Shown: in pieces, positions 16,205 to 24,268 of the stretch | How the letters are laid out: every line of letters begins with the position of its first letter | Position numbering within the stretch: position 1 is the first letter of the stretch | From: Acetofilamentum sp. | Lineage (GTDB): Bacteria > Bacteroidota > Bacteroidia > Bacteroidales > JAFGXI01 | Reading direction: 5' to 3' | NCBI GenBank assembly: GCA_020720565.1 | Contig: DYOK01000002.1 | Coordinates: 1-36,003, forward strand | DNA: 36,003 bases | Position numbers and translations under genes: made by a program | Notes under the pieces: model-generated | What the model was told of the DNA's origin: nothing | Database searches by the model: none | What the model saw: only the letters and a program-made list of their open reading frames with translations

Positions 16205-17233
16205 ATGTCTAAATCTATAACTATATTAGGTATTGAGTCATCTTGCGATGATACATCGGCTGCAATTATTCGCGATGGGGTCATGTTGTCGAATGTGATA
16301 GCCAATCAGAAGGTGCACGAATTGTATGGCGGTGTGGTGCCTGAATTGGCATCGAGAGCACATCAACAAAATATTATTCCTGTTGTAGACGCGGCCATAA
16401 AAAATGCTGGATTAAAGATAAGCGAAATCGATGGAGTGGCTTTTACTGTTGGTCCTGGATTGTTAGGTGCTTTGCTTGTGGGCACCTCGTTTGCGAAGGG
16501 TTTTGCTTTAGCCAATCAAAAAAAGCTAATCGAAGTGAACCATCTTCAAGGCCATATTTTAGCCCATTTTGTTAAAAAAACGGCCGACGATAACAACCAG
16601 CCAGAATTTCCTTTTTTATGCTTGTTGGTTTCGGGTGGACATACCCAAATTGTACTGGTCAAAGATTTTTTAGACATGCAAGAGCTTGGGAGCACCATCG
16701 ACGATGCTGCTGGCGAAGCATTTGACAAATGTGCAAAAGTGATGGGGCTGCCTTATCCCGGAGGTCCAATTATCGATAAAAATGCCCAAATTGGAAATCC
16801 ATTAGCCTACAAATTTGCTTTGCCAAAAGTAGATGGATACAATTATAGTTTTAGTGGTTTAAAAACCTCATTTTTATATACACTTAGAGATGCATTAAAA
16901 ACTGATCCCGATTTTATTATCAAAAATCAAATCGATTTAAGTGCCTCTTTGCAAAAAGCCATTATCGATATTTTGGTCGATAAATTATTAAAAGCATCGA
17001 AAGACACTGGAATTAAGCAAATAGCAATAGGTGGGGGTGTTTCGGCTAATTCTGGTTTACGACAACGTTTGACAGACTTGTCGGTTAAGCACAAATGGAA
17101 ATTATTTTTGCCAGAGTTCCAATTTACAACCGATAATGCCGCAATGATAGCAATTACAGGGTATTATAAGTATCTCAAAGGCGATTTTGCTCAACAAAAT
17201 GTAACCCCAAAAGCCCGATTCTCAATTGAGTAG
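16205..17233 (+). CDS. tsaD: tRNA N6-adenosine threonylcarbamoyltransferase
   Basis: A full-length 342-residue TsaD (Kae1/Qri7 family) that transfers threonylcarbamoyl to A37 of ANN-decoding tRNAs with TsaB and TsaE. Visible: IESSCDDTSAAI (10-21), GPGLLGALLVGTSFAKG (83-99), metal-binding His113 and His117 (NHLQGHILAH), the nucleotide-binding VSGGHTQIV and GEAFDKCAKVMGLPYPGGP, then IGGGVSANSGLR and FTTDNAAMIA. No internal disruption. The last 8 nt overlap the next gene, so the two are coupled. Confidence 0.97.
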   Translation: MSKSITILGIESSCDDTSAAIIRDGVMLSNVIANQKVHELYGGVVPELASRAHQQNIIPVVDAAIKNAGLKISEIDGVAFTVGPGLLGALLVGTSFAKGFALANQKKLIEVNHLQGHILAHFVKKTADDNNQPEFPFLCLLVSGGHTQIVLVKDFLDMQELGSTIDDAAGEAFDKCAKVMGLPYPGGPIIDKNAQIGNPLAYKFALPKVDGYNYSFSGLKTSFLYTLRDALKTDPDFIIKNQIDLSASLQKAIIDILVDKLLKASKDTGIKQIAIGGGVSANSGLRQRLTDLSVKHKWKLFLPEFQFTTDNAAMIAITGYYKYLKGDFAQQNVTPKARFSIE

Positions 17234-17909
17234 TTTGATAAAAAATACACGCTTGTTAATGCTTTTGGCACTGCTTTTGGGCGTTTTTAATCCGCTTAAG
17301 GCACAGTTTATTAGTGACGAACCCACGATTGAGCAAGTTAGAGTTCGCCGTACGGTGATAAAAATAGACCCTAGCTTATTTGTGTTTGGACAGATTCCTG
17401 GAACAGCTGATTATCATTTTAAATATGAATTTGCTATTGGCATTAAACATAGCCTACAAATTAGCTTGGCTTATATAAGCAAAAATATACCCACACTCAT
17501 TGCAGAGGCTAATGATACCTCGAATACGACAAAAATTGGAGTGAATGGCTTTAGAGGTCAGTTAAGTTATAAGTTTTACCCTTTCGGTATGAAACTTCAA
17601 GCGCCTGCTGGTTTTTTTGTTGGAGCTCATGTGTCAATCAATAGAACCAATTTTACCTACAAACAAAGCTCGACAAAATACCGCGATTATACGGTAAGTT
17701 ACGATAATGCTGCTTTAATATGGGGATATCAATTTATTTTAAACAATCGCTTTTCGATAGAACTGTTTCAAGGACTGGGTTATCGCGATAACAGAATTCG
17801 AAACGATTATACTGGAGAAGAAGAAAAGTTAAACTTTAATGGCGATGTCACACCTTTTCCTGGTAGTTTTAAAATTTATTTTGGAGCAGCACTTGGCCTT
17901 AATTATTAG
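17226..17909 (+). CDS. Outer-membrane beta-barrel-like protein (DUF3575-like)
   Basis: A 227-residue protein with a signal peptide (LLMLLALLLGVFNPLKAQ). The mature part has alternating aromatic strands ending in KIYFGAALGLNY, as expected for a small porin-like barrel; it resembles DUF3575/OmpW-like proteins (YKFYPFG, GFFVGAHVS). The start is non-ATG: TTG at 17226 (overlapping the tsaD stop by 8 nt) or TTG at 17235. The first ATG (17259) would remove the Lys/Arg residues of the signal peptide. Function unknown. Confidence 0.75.
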   Translation: MSSLIKNTRLLMLLALLLGVFNPLKAQFISDEPTIEQVRVRRTVIKIDPSLFVFGQIPGTADYHFKYEFAIGIKHSLQISLAYISKNIPTLIAEANDTSNTTKIGVNGFRGQLSYKFYPFGMKLQAPAGFFVGAHVSINRTNFTYKQSSTKYRDYTVSYDNAALIWGYQFILNNRFSIELFQGLGYRDNRIRNDYTGEEEKLNFNGDVTPFPGSFKIYFGAALGLNY

Positions 17910-17939
17910 AATTATGAACCTGTCAACCTTCGGTAGATA

Positions 17940-17959
17940 AATCTATCGCCAGATAGATT
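17940..17959. repeat. Perfect 8-bp hairpin downstream of the barrel gene
   Basis: AATCTATC and GATAGATT flank GCCA. A third partial copy, GATAAATCTATC, overlaps its left side. It is followed by A and not T, so it is not an obvious plus-strand terminator. Confidence 0.5.
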
Positions 17960-17984
17960 AAAAATGCAAGATTAAAGATTTAAG

Positions 17985-18026
17985 ACTAATCACCACAAAC
18001 TAATCACCACGAACTAATCACTACGA
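17985..18026 (+). repeat. Three 14-bp tandem repeats upstream of queE
   Basis: The unit ACTAATCACCACRA occurs three times in a row with one or two changes per copy. This kind of simple intergenic repeat is common in Bacteroidota; no function is visible. Confidence 0.8.
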
Positions 18027-18089
18027 ACTTAACCATGTAACCTGCTACAAATCAACATTCTATCAAAAAGACATAAGACAAAAAATATT

Positions 18090-18728
18090 TTGAAGCATAA
18101 CAAATTTTTAAATCAAGACTTCCGAAACGGCACTCACTTACCGTTGATCGACGAATTTTATACCCTTCAAGGCGAAGGTGCATTTGCTGGAGAAGCGGCT
18201 TATTTTATTAGAGTGGGTGGCTGCGATATAGGCTGCCGATGGTGCGACGAAAAGATTTCGTGGTCGCCAGCCTTACATAAATCGGTCGATATTGTCTCCA
18301 TTATTGAGCGCGTGAGACCCAATGCAGGAAAGACTTTGGTAGTAACAGGTGGCGAGCCCGCCATATACAATCTCGCAGCATTGACCAGTTTAGCACACGT
18401 TCTGGGAATTAAAACCCATATCGAGACTTCGGGAAGTTATTTTATTTCTGGGCAGTGGGACTGGATTTGTGTATCGCCCAAACCACAAAGTATGCCGCTC
18501 GACGACAGTTTTTCTCGAGCCAACGAGCTTAAGGTTATCATATGGCAGGAGAGCGATTTAGCATGGGCAGAGGAATGTGCTGCTAAAGTGTCGAGTTCGT
18601 GCAAGTTGTATTTACAACCCGAATGGAGTCGTCACATTACTAATACACCATGGATAGTCGATTATATCAAAAACAATCCCAAATGGAGAATTTCGATACA
18701 GTCGCATAAATTTATGAAAATTCCCTAG
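18090..18728 (+). CDS. queE: 7-carboxy-7-deazaguanine synthase
   Basis: A 212-residue radical-SAM enzyme of queuosine biosynthesis that contracts the ring of 6-carboxytetrahydropterin to CDG. It has DEFYTLQGEGAFAGEAAYFIR with the cluster cysteines Cys45, Cys49 and Cys52 (GGCDIGCRWCD), VTGGEP, THIETSG and VSPKP, all standard for QueE. No ATG exists in frame before the conserved region; TTG at 18090 is the most likely start. The other queuosine genes (queC, queD, queF) are not in the window. Confidence 0.93.
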   Translation: MKHNKFLNQDFRNGTHLPLIDEFYTLQGEGAFAGEAAYFIRVGGCDIGCRWCDEKISWSPALHKSVDIVSIIERVRPNAGKTLVVTGGEPAIYNLAALTSLAHVLGIKTHIETSGSYFISGQWDWICVSPKPQSMPLDDSFSRANELKVIIWQESDLAWAEECAAKVSSSCKLYLQPEWSRHITNTPWIVDYIKNNPKWRISIQSHKFMKIP

Positions 18729-18757
18729 ACGCAATAAACTGTTAGTGAATCAAAAAA

Positions 18758-20365
18758 TTATTGCTTTTTAGTTTTAGCTTCGGCCATTAAAAATGCGTTG
18801 TAAGCATTGATAATGCGGCCTGTAACGCTCAATTTGCCAAAAGTGGTTTTGGTTTTTACTTCGGTATCGCGGTTAAACAATACCACTTTTTGTTTGCCGT
18901 AATACGTTCCAGATTCTAACAAGATTGTTCTTAATTCCGAAGCCGTCAATTCTGGGAAATAAGACCATATAAGGGCGGCAACACCAGTTACAACGGGCGA
19001 TGCAAAGCTAGTACCACTGGCTTTGCCATAATTTTGATCAGGCGAAGGAGACACAATGTCGACACCTGGTGCAAAAATATCGACCCCAGTAGCGCCATAG
19101 TTTGAAAAAACGGCCGACATTTTTTTGCCTTTTTTCATATCGTTGGCACCAACGGTAATAATGTTATCTATTTTGCCTTCTGGCGTAAATGCCGTTGGAT
19201 AATGAACATCGGAATCGATATCGATGGTTTCGTTACCAGAAGCTTTTACCATTAAAATATTTTTCGAAGCGGCATAGCGTAGGGCATCCCAAACCATTTT
19301 TTGATTGGGCGAAAATGCTTTTCCAAAGCTCATGTTCATTATTTGAGCCCCATTATCGGCCGCATAACGTATGGCTAAAGCCACATCTTTGTCATATTCG
19401 TCGCCATCGGGAACTACGCGTAAAACCATAATTTCGACCGAATTGGCAATGCCGTCAATTCCTAACCCATTGCTGCGTGTGGCTGCTACCAGACCTGCTA
19501 CCATTGTGCCGTGATCGGCACGTGGACCTTTTACATCGGGGTTGCCATATGGTGTATCGTTGATGTCGTTGACATTATCGCCCACCAATTCGGCTCTAGG
19601 GTCGAAATCCATATTGTAACGAAAGAGTGCTTCTTCTTTAACATGTTCGTAATAGGGTAGAATCATGCTAAGTTCCAGTTTCTTTTGCTTCATTTGTTTT
19701 TGGAAGTCAATCGAAGATTGAATCATTCGATTGGTCGATTCTGCCGCATTGAGTTGCTCTGTGGTGTAAGTTTCGCACTTAAAATACACTTTAAGTACAG
19801 AATCGGAAAATTGAAAATTCTCGACAAAGTTGCTTAAGTTTTTATATTCTTTTGTAATTCGATCGGCTTCTTTTTCATATTCGTTTTTAGCTTGCATATA
19901 CACTTCGAATTCTTCGCCACTGCCAGTTCCTGATGCGTATTTCGTTTTGAGTTGTTTGTAGACTCGGGTAATCTCGAGTGGGGCTTGATTGATATTTTCG
20001 CCTTTAGAATTGCCTAAAAAATTCCAACCATGAATGTCGTCGATATAGCCGTTTTTATCGTCATCAATTCCATTGTTGGGGATCTCGTCGGTATTGATCC
20101 ATATTTGGTCTTTTAAATCTTCGTGTTCGATGTCGGTTCCGCCATCGATTATGGCTACAACAATTTTTTTCTTAGCTTGTTTATCTTTGATAAGCGTGCT
20201 ATATAGTTTGGCCGACGAAGTTCCTATAATTTTTTGATCTTTGGCATCGTAATGCATCCATTCGCGGGCTTCGATAGTAAAGTCATTAGCGGTCTTTTTA
20301 GCTTCTTGCGCCGATGAAAATATCGAAAAGCTCAAGAATAAAAGGGAAAAAAATGTAGCTTTCAT
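18758..20365 (-). CDS. Secreted subtilisin-family (S8) serine peptidase
   Basis: A 535-residue exported protease with a signal peptide (to about residue 19). The triad is complete: Asp74 (VVAIIDGGTD), His285 (ADHGTMVAG) and Ser453 (GTSFASPVVTG), plus oxyanion Asn378 (ASGNET). An unusual lysine-rich, probably helical insert of about 150 residues (120-270) separates Asp and His; in ordinary subtilisins this gap is 30-40. There is no clear inhibitor I9 propeptide and no C-terminal sorting domain. Similar large-insert S8 peptidases are seen in Bacteroidota. A promoter box is about 20 nt upstream of ATG. Confidence 0.92.
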   Translation of the reverse strand: MKATFFSLLFLSFSIFSSAQEAKKTANDFTIEAREWMHYDAKDQKIIGTSSAKLYSTLIKDKQAKKKIVVAIIDGGTDIEHEDLKDQIWINTDEIPNNGIDDDKNGYIDDIHGWNFLGNSKGENINQAPLEITRVYKQLKTKYASGTGSGEEFEVYMQAKNEYEKEADRITKEYKNLSNFVENFQFSDSVLKVYFKCETYTTEQLNAAESTNRMIQSSIDFQKQMKQKKLELSMILPYYEHVKEEALFRYNMDFDPRAELVGDNVNDINDTPYGNPDVKGPRADHGTMVAGLVAATRSNGLGIDGIANSVEIMVLRVVPDGDEYDKDVALAIRYAADNGAQIMNMSFGKAFSPNQKMVWDALRYAASKNILMVKASGNETIDIDSDVHYPTAFTPEGKIDNIITVGANDMKKGKKMSAVFSNYGATGVDIFAPGVDIVSPSPDQNYGKASGTSFASPVVTGVAALIWSYFPELTASELRTILLESGTYYGKQKVVLFNRDTEVKTKTTFGKLSVTGRIINAYNAFLMAEAKTKKQ

Positions 20366-20385
20366 GTATTAATTATTTTTTGACA

Positions 20386-20393
20386 CAAAAGTA
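20386..20393 (-). promoter_or_regulatory. Putative -7 box of the S8 peptidase gene
   Basis: TACTTTTG on the minus strand fits TAnnTTTG, with GTTG 18 nt upstream as a poor -33. The leader would be about 17 nt. Confidence 0.5.
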
Positions 20394-20508
20394 ATGATTC
20401 GTTTTAAATGACAACGTTTTTCTTTAAATTAGTTCCACGTATTGCATGCTTGTTTTTTTATTTTTCGATGGATTTATAACCTTTATCGATTATCGTATAA
20501 GTTTTTAA

Positions 20509-20516
20509 TATCTTTG
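20509..20516 (+). promoter_or_regulatory. Putative -7 box of the TerC gene
   Basis: TATCTTTG is a strong -7 match 19 nt before the ATG. The -33 match is weak (TTTA at 23 nt). Confidence 0.5.
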
Positions 20517-20535
20517 CCCACAAATTTATAAATAC

Positions 20536-21297
20536 ATGGAATTAGAAATTATTTTAGCACTGCTCACTTTAGTGGGCTTAGAGGTGGTACTTGGAATAGA
20601 TAATATTATTTTTATCTCAATTTTAGCAGGTAAACTACCCGAAAATCAACGCAAAAAGGCGGTTAACTATGGTCTGATTGTAGCCATGATAAGTCGCTTG
20701 GTTCTCCTAAGTCTCATTTCGTTAATTATGAGGTTAAAGAACGACTTGTTTGTGCTTTTTGGAGAAGGATATTCTGGAAAAGACCTGATTCTGATTGTGG
20801 GCGGATTGTTCTTGCTTTATAAGAGTGCTACCGAAATTTACCATAAAATGGAAGGGGAAGAAGGTGACCAAACCAGAGATATTAAAGCCCGAGGTTTTGC
20901 CAATGTAATGCTTCAAATTTTAATTATGGACATGGTCTTTTCGCTCGATAGCATTATTACCGCTGTTGGCATGGTGTCGCATTTATGGGTCATGTATGTG
21001 GCCGTTATTATTTCGGTCGGAATTATGTTGTTTGCGGCCAATCCTATTGCAGCATTTGTCAACAGGCACCCTGCTTTTAAAATGTTAGCTTTGTCGTTTT
21101 TGCTACTGATTGGGTTCTCGTTGGTAGGCGAAGGTTTTGGTGTTCATATCCCCAAAGCGTACATTTATTTTTCGATGTTCTTCTCGTTATTGGTCGATGT
21201 GCTTCAGATGCAGATGAGCAAAAGAAATCAAAAGCCAGTAGAATTGCACGAACATTATACCGATAAAGAAGTCGACGAATTTATCAAAAATGATTAG
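20536..21297 (+). CDS. TerC family integral membrane protein
   Basis: A 253-residue protein with about seven membrane helices. It carries the TerC signatures LEVVLGIDNIIFI (acidic residues in the first helix) and MDMVFSLDSIITAVG, with acidic metal-coordinating residues within the helices. TerC/Alx/MeeF proteins export manganese or load metal onto exported proteins; tellurite resistance is only the historical label. The loop EGEEGDQTRDIKA (about 108-120) and the charged tail are cytoplasmic. Monocistronic, with promoter and terminator. Confidence 0.93.
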   Translation: MELEIILALLTLVGLEVVLGIDNIIFISILAGKLPENQRKKAVNYGLIVAMISRLVLLSLISLIMRLKNDLFVLFGEGYSGKDLILIVGGLFLLYKSATEIYHKMEGEEGDQTRDIKARGFANVMLQILIMDMVFSLDSIITAVGMVSHLWVMYVAVIISVGIMLFAANPIAAFVNRHPAFKMLALSFLLLIGFSLVGEGFGVHIPKAYIYFSMFFSLLVDVLQMQMSKRNQKPVELHEHYTDKEVDEFIKND

Positions 21298-21320
21298 TCT
21301 TTAGGTATTAAAGATATTTT

Positions 21321-21352
21321 AACGACGTCCATATAAAGAGCGTCGTTTTTTT
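21321..21352 (+). terminator. Intrinsic terminator of the TerC gene
   Basis: AACGACG and CGTCGTT form a 7-bp stem around a 13-nt loop, followed by a run of T, 24 nt after the stop codon. Confidence 0.75.
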
Positions 21353-21440
21353 GTTTATCCTTAAATTCCCAAGTGTTTTTGTAAGTGCTTGATGGAGAGA
21401 ATACCCAAGGCGTGTCGCTTGTCCCAGTCAGGAGTTTTTA

Positions 21441-21585
21441 ACAATAGTTCGTTAAAGTATTGTACTAATAATCAATAGATTGCTTCACTCTGGATGCAAT
21501 GACGTAAAATGCTGAAAATTAAAATTATCGTCATTGCGAAGGTTGATAAACCTGAAGCAATTTTAAAAACTTAACGAACTATTGT
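21441..21585. mobile_element. 145-bp element with perfect 15-bp terminal inverted repeats (MITE/REP-like)
   Basis: ACAATAGTTCGTTAA (21441-21455) is perfectly complementary to TTAACGAACTATTGT (21571-21585). Inside are nested arms: ATTGCTTC/GAAGCAAT (21479-21486/21554-21561) and GCAATGACG/CGTCATTGC (21496-21504/21529-21537). The whole can fold into one branched hairpin. CGTCATTGCG...GAAGCAAT is the motif of a REP-type palindrome common in many bacterial intergenic regions. No coding capacity. The rest of the 450-bp gap (21353-21440 and 21586-21705) shows nothing else recognisable. Confidence 0.7.
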
Positions 21586-21705
21586 ATTAAGATAAAATAT
21601 TGATAAATAGCCAGTTACAAAACGGCCGGCGGTAGCCAAAGAGCAGGGCTTTCGCCGAACCAAATTGATTCACCGCTCTTCAAAATTAAATTTTCTTTTT
21701 CAAAC

Positions 21706-21730
21706 AGCAAAAAGCCCCTCCTTGTGGCTT
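21706..21730 (-). terminator. Probable terminator of the DUF4160/DUF2442 pair
   Basis: On the minus strand AAGCC and GGCTT pair around a 9-nt loop and are followed by TTTTTG, 19 nt after the stop of the DUF2442-XRE gene. The stem is short. Confidence 0.45.
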
Positions 21731-21748
21731 GGGTGTTGTTAGTAAACG

Positions 21749-22270
21749 TTATTCAATCAGGACTTTTAAATTTTTTCCTAATCCTGCTTCAACTATTTTC
21801 CTGAAAGTTGACATTTCCAAGTCCGTTTTATTATTTTCCAGTCTCGAGATATAAAACCGTGTTGTTCCACTTCTCTGAGCTAATTGAGCTTGTGTCAAAC
21901 CAGCTTTCAGTCTAGCGGTTCTAATTAAACTTCCAAATCTTGACTTCGAAACAATATTCAATTCTTGACTCAAGTTATATAACACATCTGCACCAATTTC
22001 GTACGGGTAGACTTCAACTTCACCGTTTTCATTTTTAATCTTAATCTCAATATTAGGCCATGAGAGTGTGAAGTTTCTTAAAGTAACCTTTTTAAACTCT
22101 GTTGGGTCGAGTAATGGATATTCAAAATCGTTTTCTGATACTAGCCAGTCATTAAAAATTTTTTGAAAGTCGAACAACCTACTTTCTCCGTTATTAAACA
22201 TACATTGTATTTGAAAGCCTTGCACTTTCTCGATTTTAATAATTCTAGGTATTTTAATTTTTTGTCTCAT
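21749..22270 (-). CDS. DUF2442-XRE fusion, probable antitoxin/regulator
   Basis: A 173-residue protein. Residues about 10-95 resemble DUF2442 (FNNGESRLFDFQKIF, PTEFKKVTLRN, WPNIEIKI, EIGADVLYNLS). Residues 113-166 are an XRE-type helix-turn-helix (RTARLKAGLTQAQLAQRSGTT, ISRLENNKTD). DUF2442 alone is about 80-90 residues and commonly pairs with a DUF4160 gene. The HTH makes it likely to bind its own promoter. It overlaps the upstream DUF4160 gene by 4 nt (ATGA), indicating coupled translation. TCGA tetramers are rarer here than in the neighbouring core genes, consistent with acquisition. Confidence 0.85.
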   Translation of the reverse strand: MRQKIKIPRIIKIEKVQGFQIQCMFNNGESRLFDFQKIFNDWLVSENDFEYPLLDPTEFKKVTLRNFTLSWPNIEIKIKNENGEVEVYPYEIGADVLYNLSQELNIVSKSRFGSLIRTARLKAGLTQAQLAQRSGTTRFYISRLENNKTDLEMSTFRKIVEAGLGKNLKVLIE

Positions 22271-22500
22271 GGCCTTGGATTTAATTGTTTAAATACTTCC
22301 AACAAATAATTCTTGTTTTTCATAGCCCAATCTATCACCTTCTTTCTTTGCGTTTTTGGAACATAACCCACGTAAGTGTTCAGCGTTTCAATTACAATAA
22401 GTTCTTCGTATTCAGCGAAGAGTATGTGAAAATGAGGTGGAAGATGTTCCCTAGAATAAATGTCAATTTTAATTGAGTCTATGTTTTTTATTGTCGGCAT
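22267..22500 (-). CDS. DUF4160 protein, putative toxin partner
   Basis: A 77-residue protein of the DUF4160 family: IDIYSREHLPPHFHILFAEYEELIVIETL is diagnostic, with the HxPPHxH cluster that could bind metal. The C terminus (KKVIDWAMKNKNYLLEVF) forms the second helix. DUF4160 and DUF2442 genes are typically adjacent and are considered toxin-antitoxin-like, but the activity is unproven. First gene of a two-gene operon with its own promoter. No TCGA occurs in its 234 bp. Confidence 0.85.
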   Translation of the reverse strand: MPTIKNIDSIKIDIYSREHLPPHFHILFAEYEELIVIETLNTYVGYVPKTQRKKVIDWAMKNKNYLLEVFKQLNPRP

Positions 22501-22520
22501 CTTATTGTCTAGTTAGATAA

Positions 22521-22552
22521 CAAAGATAACTACTTCTTTATACAATGTCAAC
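22521..22552 (-). promoter_or_regulatory. Promoter of the DUF4160/DUF2442 pair
   Basis: On the minus strand GTTG (22552-22549) is followed after 20 nt by TATCTTTG (22528-22521). The leader would be about 16 nt. A binding site for the XRE domain would be expected here, but no clear dyad was found. Confidence 0.55.
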
Positions 22553-22679
22553 TTTCTAACCTTTTTCTTGTTGAACATATTCCTGTCGGGAAGTCAATGA
22601 TACTATTTGCAAGTTTATGAAAATGATTTTTAGTTATTTTTAAAATTCAGGGTGCCTTTGCGTTATATGTCACAAAATG

Positions 22680-22711
22680 TTTGTTAACAAACAAATAGGT
22701 CAAAGACCTTA
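22680..22711 (-). repeat. Dispersed stop-anchored element, head at the SPOR gene stop
   Basis: On the minus strand the stop TAA opens TAAGGTCTTTGACCTATTTG with an intact palindrome, then TTTGTTAAC. The downstream part (to about 22620) no longer aligns clearly with the other tails. Confidence 0.65.
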
Positions 22712-23494
22712 ATTCTGATTGGCAAGCCGATAGGCTTTGGCTAAATCGATGGCTTGGTTTTTATAAAACACCACTAAAAAAGCCCCTTGAATACCACATT
22801 TCGACTGAAATCCGACCGCCTCTTCGTAACTTTTAAATGGCCCAACGGTATATTTGAACCATTGATCGGAATGGTGCATGTCGGGTTTTGGTTTTAAATT
22901 GCGGTATACTTTTCGACTATCAATTTCGGTTTGGAACGCACCAACTTGCACCCTAAATTGAAGCTCGGTTTGTTTTTTATCTTTAATAAGCTCGGCAAGT
23001 CCACTCAAACTTAAACTCAAACTTGTGTTAGGTGCTGATTTCCGTTGAACAAACGATTCGGCAGGACGCACTTGCCATACAGTACGCATGGTTTGGCTTA
23101 GTTTGTTATCGCCTTTGACATAATGGAAATGGCTTAACATGGTGGTTTGCGAGACTCCGTTTTTGGGCACGTAGATTTGATATGTAATTTTAAACGAAGT
23201 GCTGTCGGGGAGGTCGATCCAGACGAATTTGGCAAGGCCATCGTCTTTAATAAAATTGGCTCCAGCGGTTTCTAGCCCTCTTATGGCAAATCCTTTTGGA
23301 ATTTCGATTTCGTATTTTGCGAAGCCTTTGATGTCTTGTTTGTTAAATTCGATCTCAATAATGTGAGAGCCGCCAGCTTTTAGCAAACTAGGTTGTTTAA
23401 CTAGCAAACTGACATCGCCTTGTGCCAAAGACACAAAAGCACTAAAAACCGACATTAGAATGCCGATTAAAAACAGATTGGTTGAGGTTTTCAT
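22709..23494 (-). CDS. SPOR domain-containing exported protein
   Basis: A 261-residue protein from the ATG at 23494; an in-frame extension up to 23521 would need an ATT start and is rejected. It has a signal peptide (NLFLIGILMSVFSAFVSLAQG). Residues about 25-140 are beta-rich and resemble the conserved N-terminal domain of Bacteroidota SPOR proteins (EIEIPKGFAIRGLETAG). The C-terminal SPOR domain (about 180-250, FRVQVGAFQTEIDSRKVYRNL, WFKYTVGPFKSYEEAVGFQ) binds denuded glycan strands at division sites. It probably acts in the periplasm during cell-wall remodelling. Confidence 0.88.
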   Translation of the reverse strand: MKTSTNLFLIGILMSVFSAFVSLAQGDVSLLVKQPSLLKAGGSHIIEIEFNKQDIKGFAKYEIEIPKGFAIRGLETAGANFIKDDGLAKFVWIDLPDSTSFKITYQIYVPKNGVSQTTMLSHFHYVKGDNKLSQTMRTVWQVRPAESFVQRKSAPNTSLSLSLSGLAELIKDKKQTELQFRVQVGAFQTEIDSRKVYRNLKPKPDMHHSDQWFKYTVGPFKSYEEAVGFQSKCGIQGAFLVVFYKNQAIDLAKAYRLANQN

Positions 23495-23678
23495 ACGTTG
23501 ATATTTATTGACCCAAATCAAGAAATTGTGCAGTGAATCAAAGCAATATTTAAGAGTGGATAAGCCAAAAGATATTAAATGTTACTATTTTTCAATACCT
23601 TGTGTGAAAAATGCAATATTATTCTTTTCGTATCACTAAGCAATCAAAAGCACTGCTGCAATTTAGTATTTTTTTAAC

Positions 23679-23686
23679 TAATTTTG
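23679..23686 (+). promoter_or_regulatory. Putative -7 box of def
   Basis: TAATTTTG fits TAnnTTTG and lies 18 nt before the def ATG. No full -33 match. Confidence 0.45.
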
Positions 23687-23704
23687 CAAATAAAAAACAA
23701 TTAG

Positions 23705-24256
23705 ATGGTTTTACCGATTTATGTATATGGACACCCTCTTTTAAGAAGGGTTTCGCAGAAAATTGATCGTTCGTACGAAGGCTTTGATCAGTTTATGGTC
23801 GATATGTGGGATACCATGTACAAAACCGATGGTATTGGCTTAGCTGCACCACAAATTGGTCGCTCAGTACGTGTGTTTGTGATCGATGCCGATGCCATGA
23901 GCAAAGAGTATCCCGAAGGCAAAGATTTTAAAAGGGCATTTATCAATGCCGAAATGGTCGAAGAAAGTGGCGAGCCCTGGTTGTACAACGAAGGATGCTT
24001 GTCGGTGCCCAATATTCACGAAGATGTTAAAAGGCATTCGAAAATTAAAATCAACTATTACGATCAGGATTGGAATTATCACGAAGATGAGTTCGATGGG
24101 ATTATTGCCCGAATTATTCAACACGAGTACGACCACCTCGAAGGGAAATTCTTGACCGACCGCCTTTCGCCATTACGTCGTCGATTGTTGGGCAGTAAAC
24201 TAAGTGCCATATCTAAAGGCAGTATAAGTGTAAAATATAGAATTGTAACACCTTAA
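23705..24256 (+). CDS. def: Peptide deformylase
   Basis: A 183-residue metallo-hydrolase that removes the formyl group from nascent N-termini. All three motifs are intact: GIGLAAPQIG (43-52), EGCLSVP (96-102, metal ligand Cys98) and HEYDHLEG (140-147, metal ligands His140 and His144, catalytic Glu141). Size is normal for a type I/III bacterial enzyme. A 12-nt gap to the TPR lipoprotein gene suggests one transcript. The usual neighbour fmt is absent. Confidence 0.97.
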   Translation: MVLPIYVYGHPLLRRVSQKIDRSYEGFDQFMVDMWDTMYKTDGIGLAAPQIGRSVRVFVIDADAMSKEYPEGKDFKRAFINAEMVEESGEPWLYNEGCLSVPNIHEDVKRHSKIKINYYDQDWNYHEDEFDGIIARIIQHEYDHLEGKFLTDRLSPLRRRLLGSKLSAISKGSISVKYRIVTP

Positions 24257-24268
24257 AATCATTACGAT

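Noticed and set aside
22709..23521. A longer SPOR protein starting at 23521.
   Set aside because: It would need an ATT start; the ATG at 23494 directly precedes a normal signal peptide.
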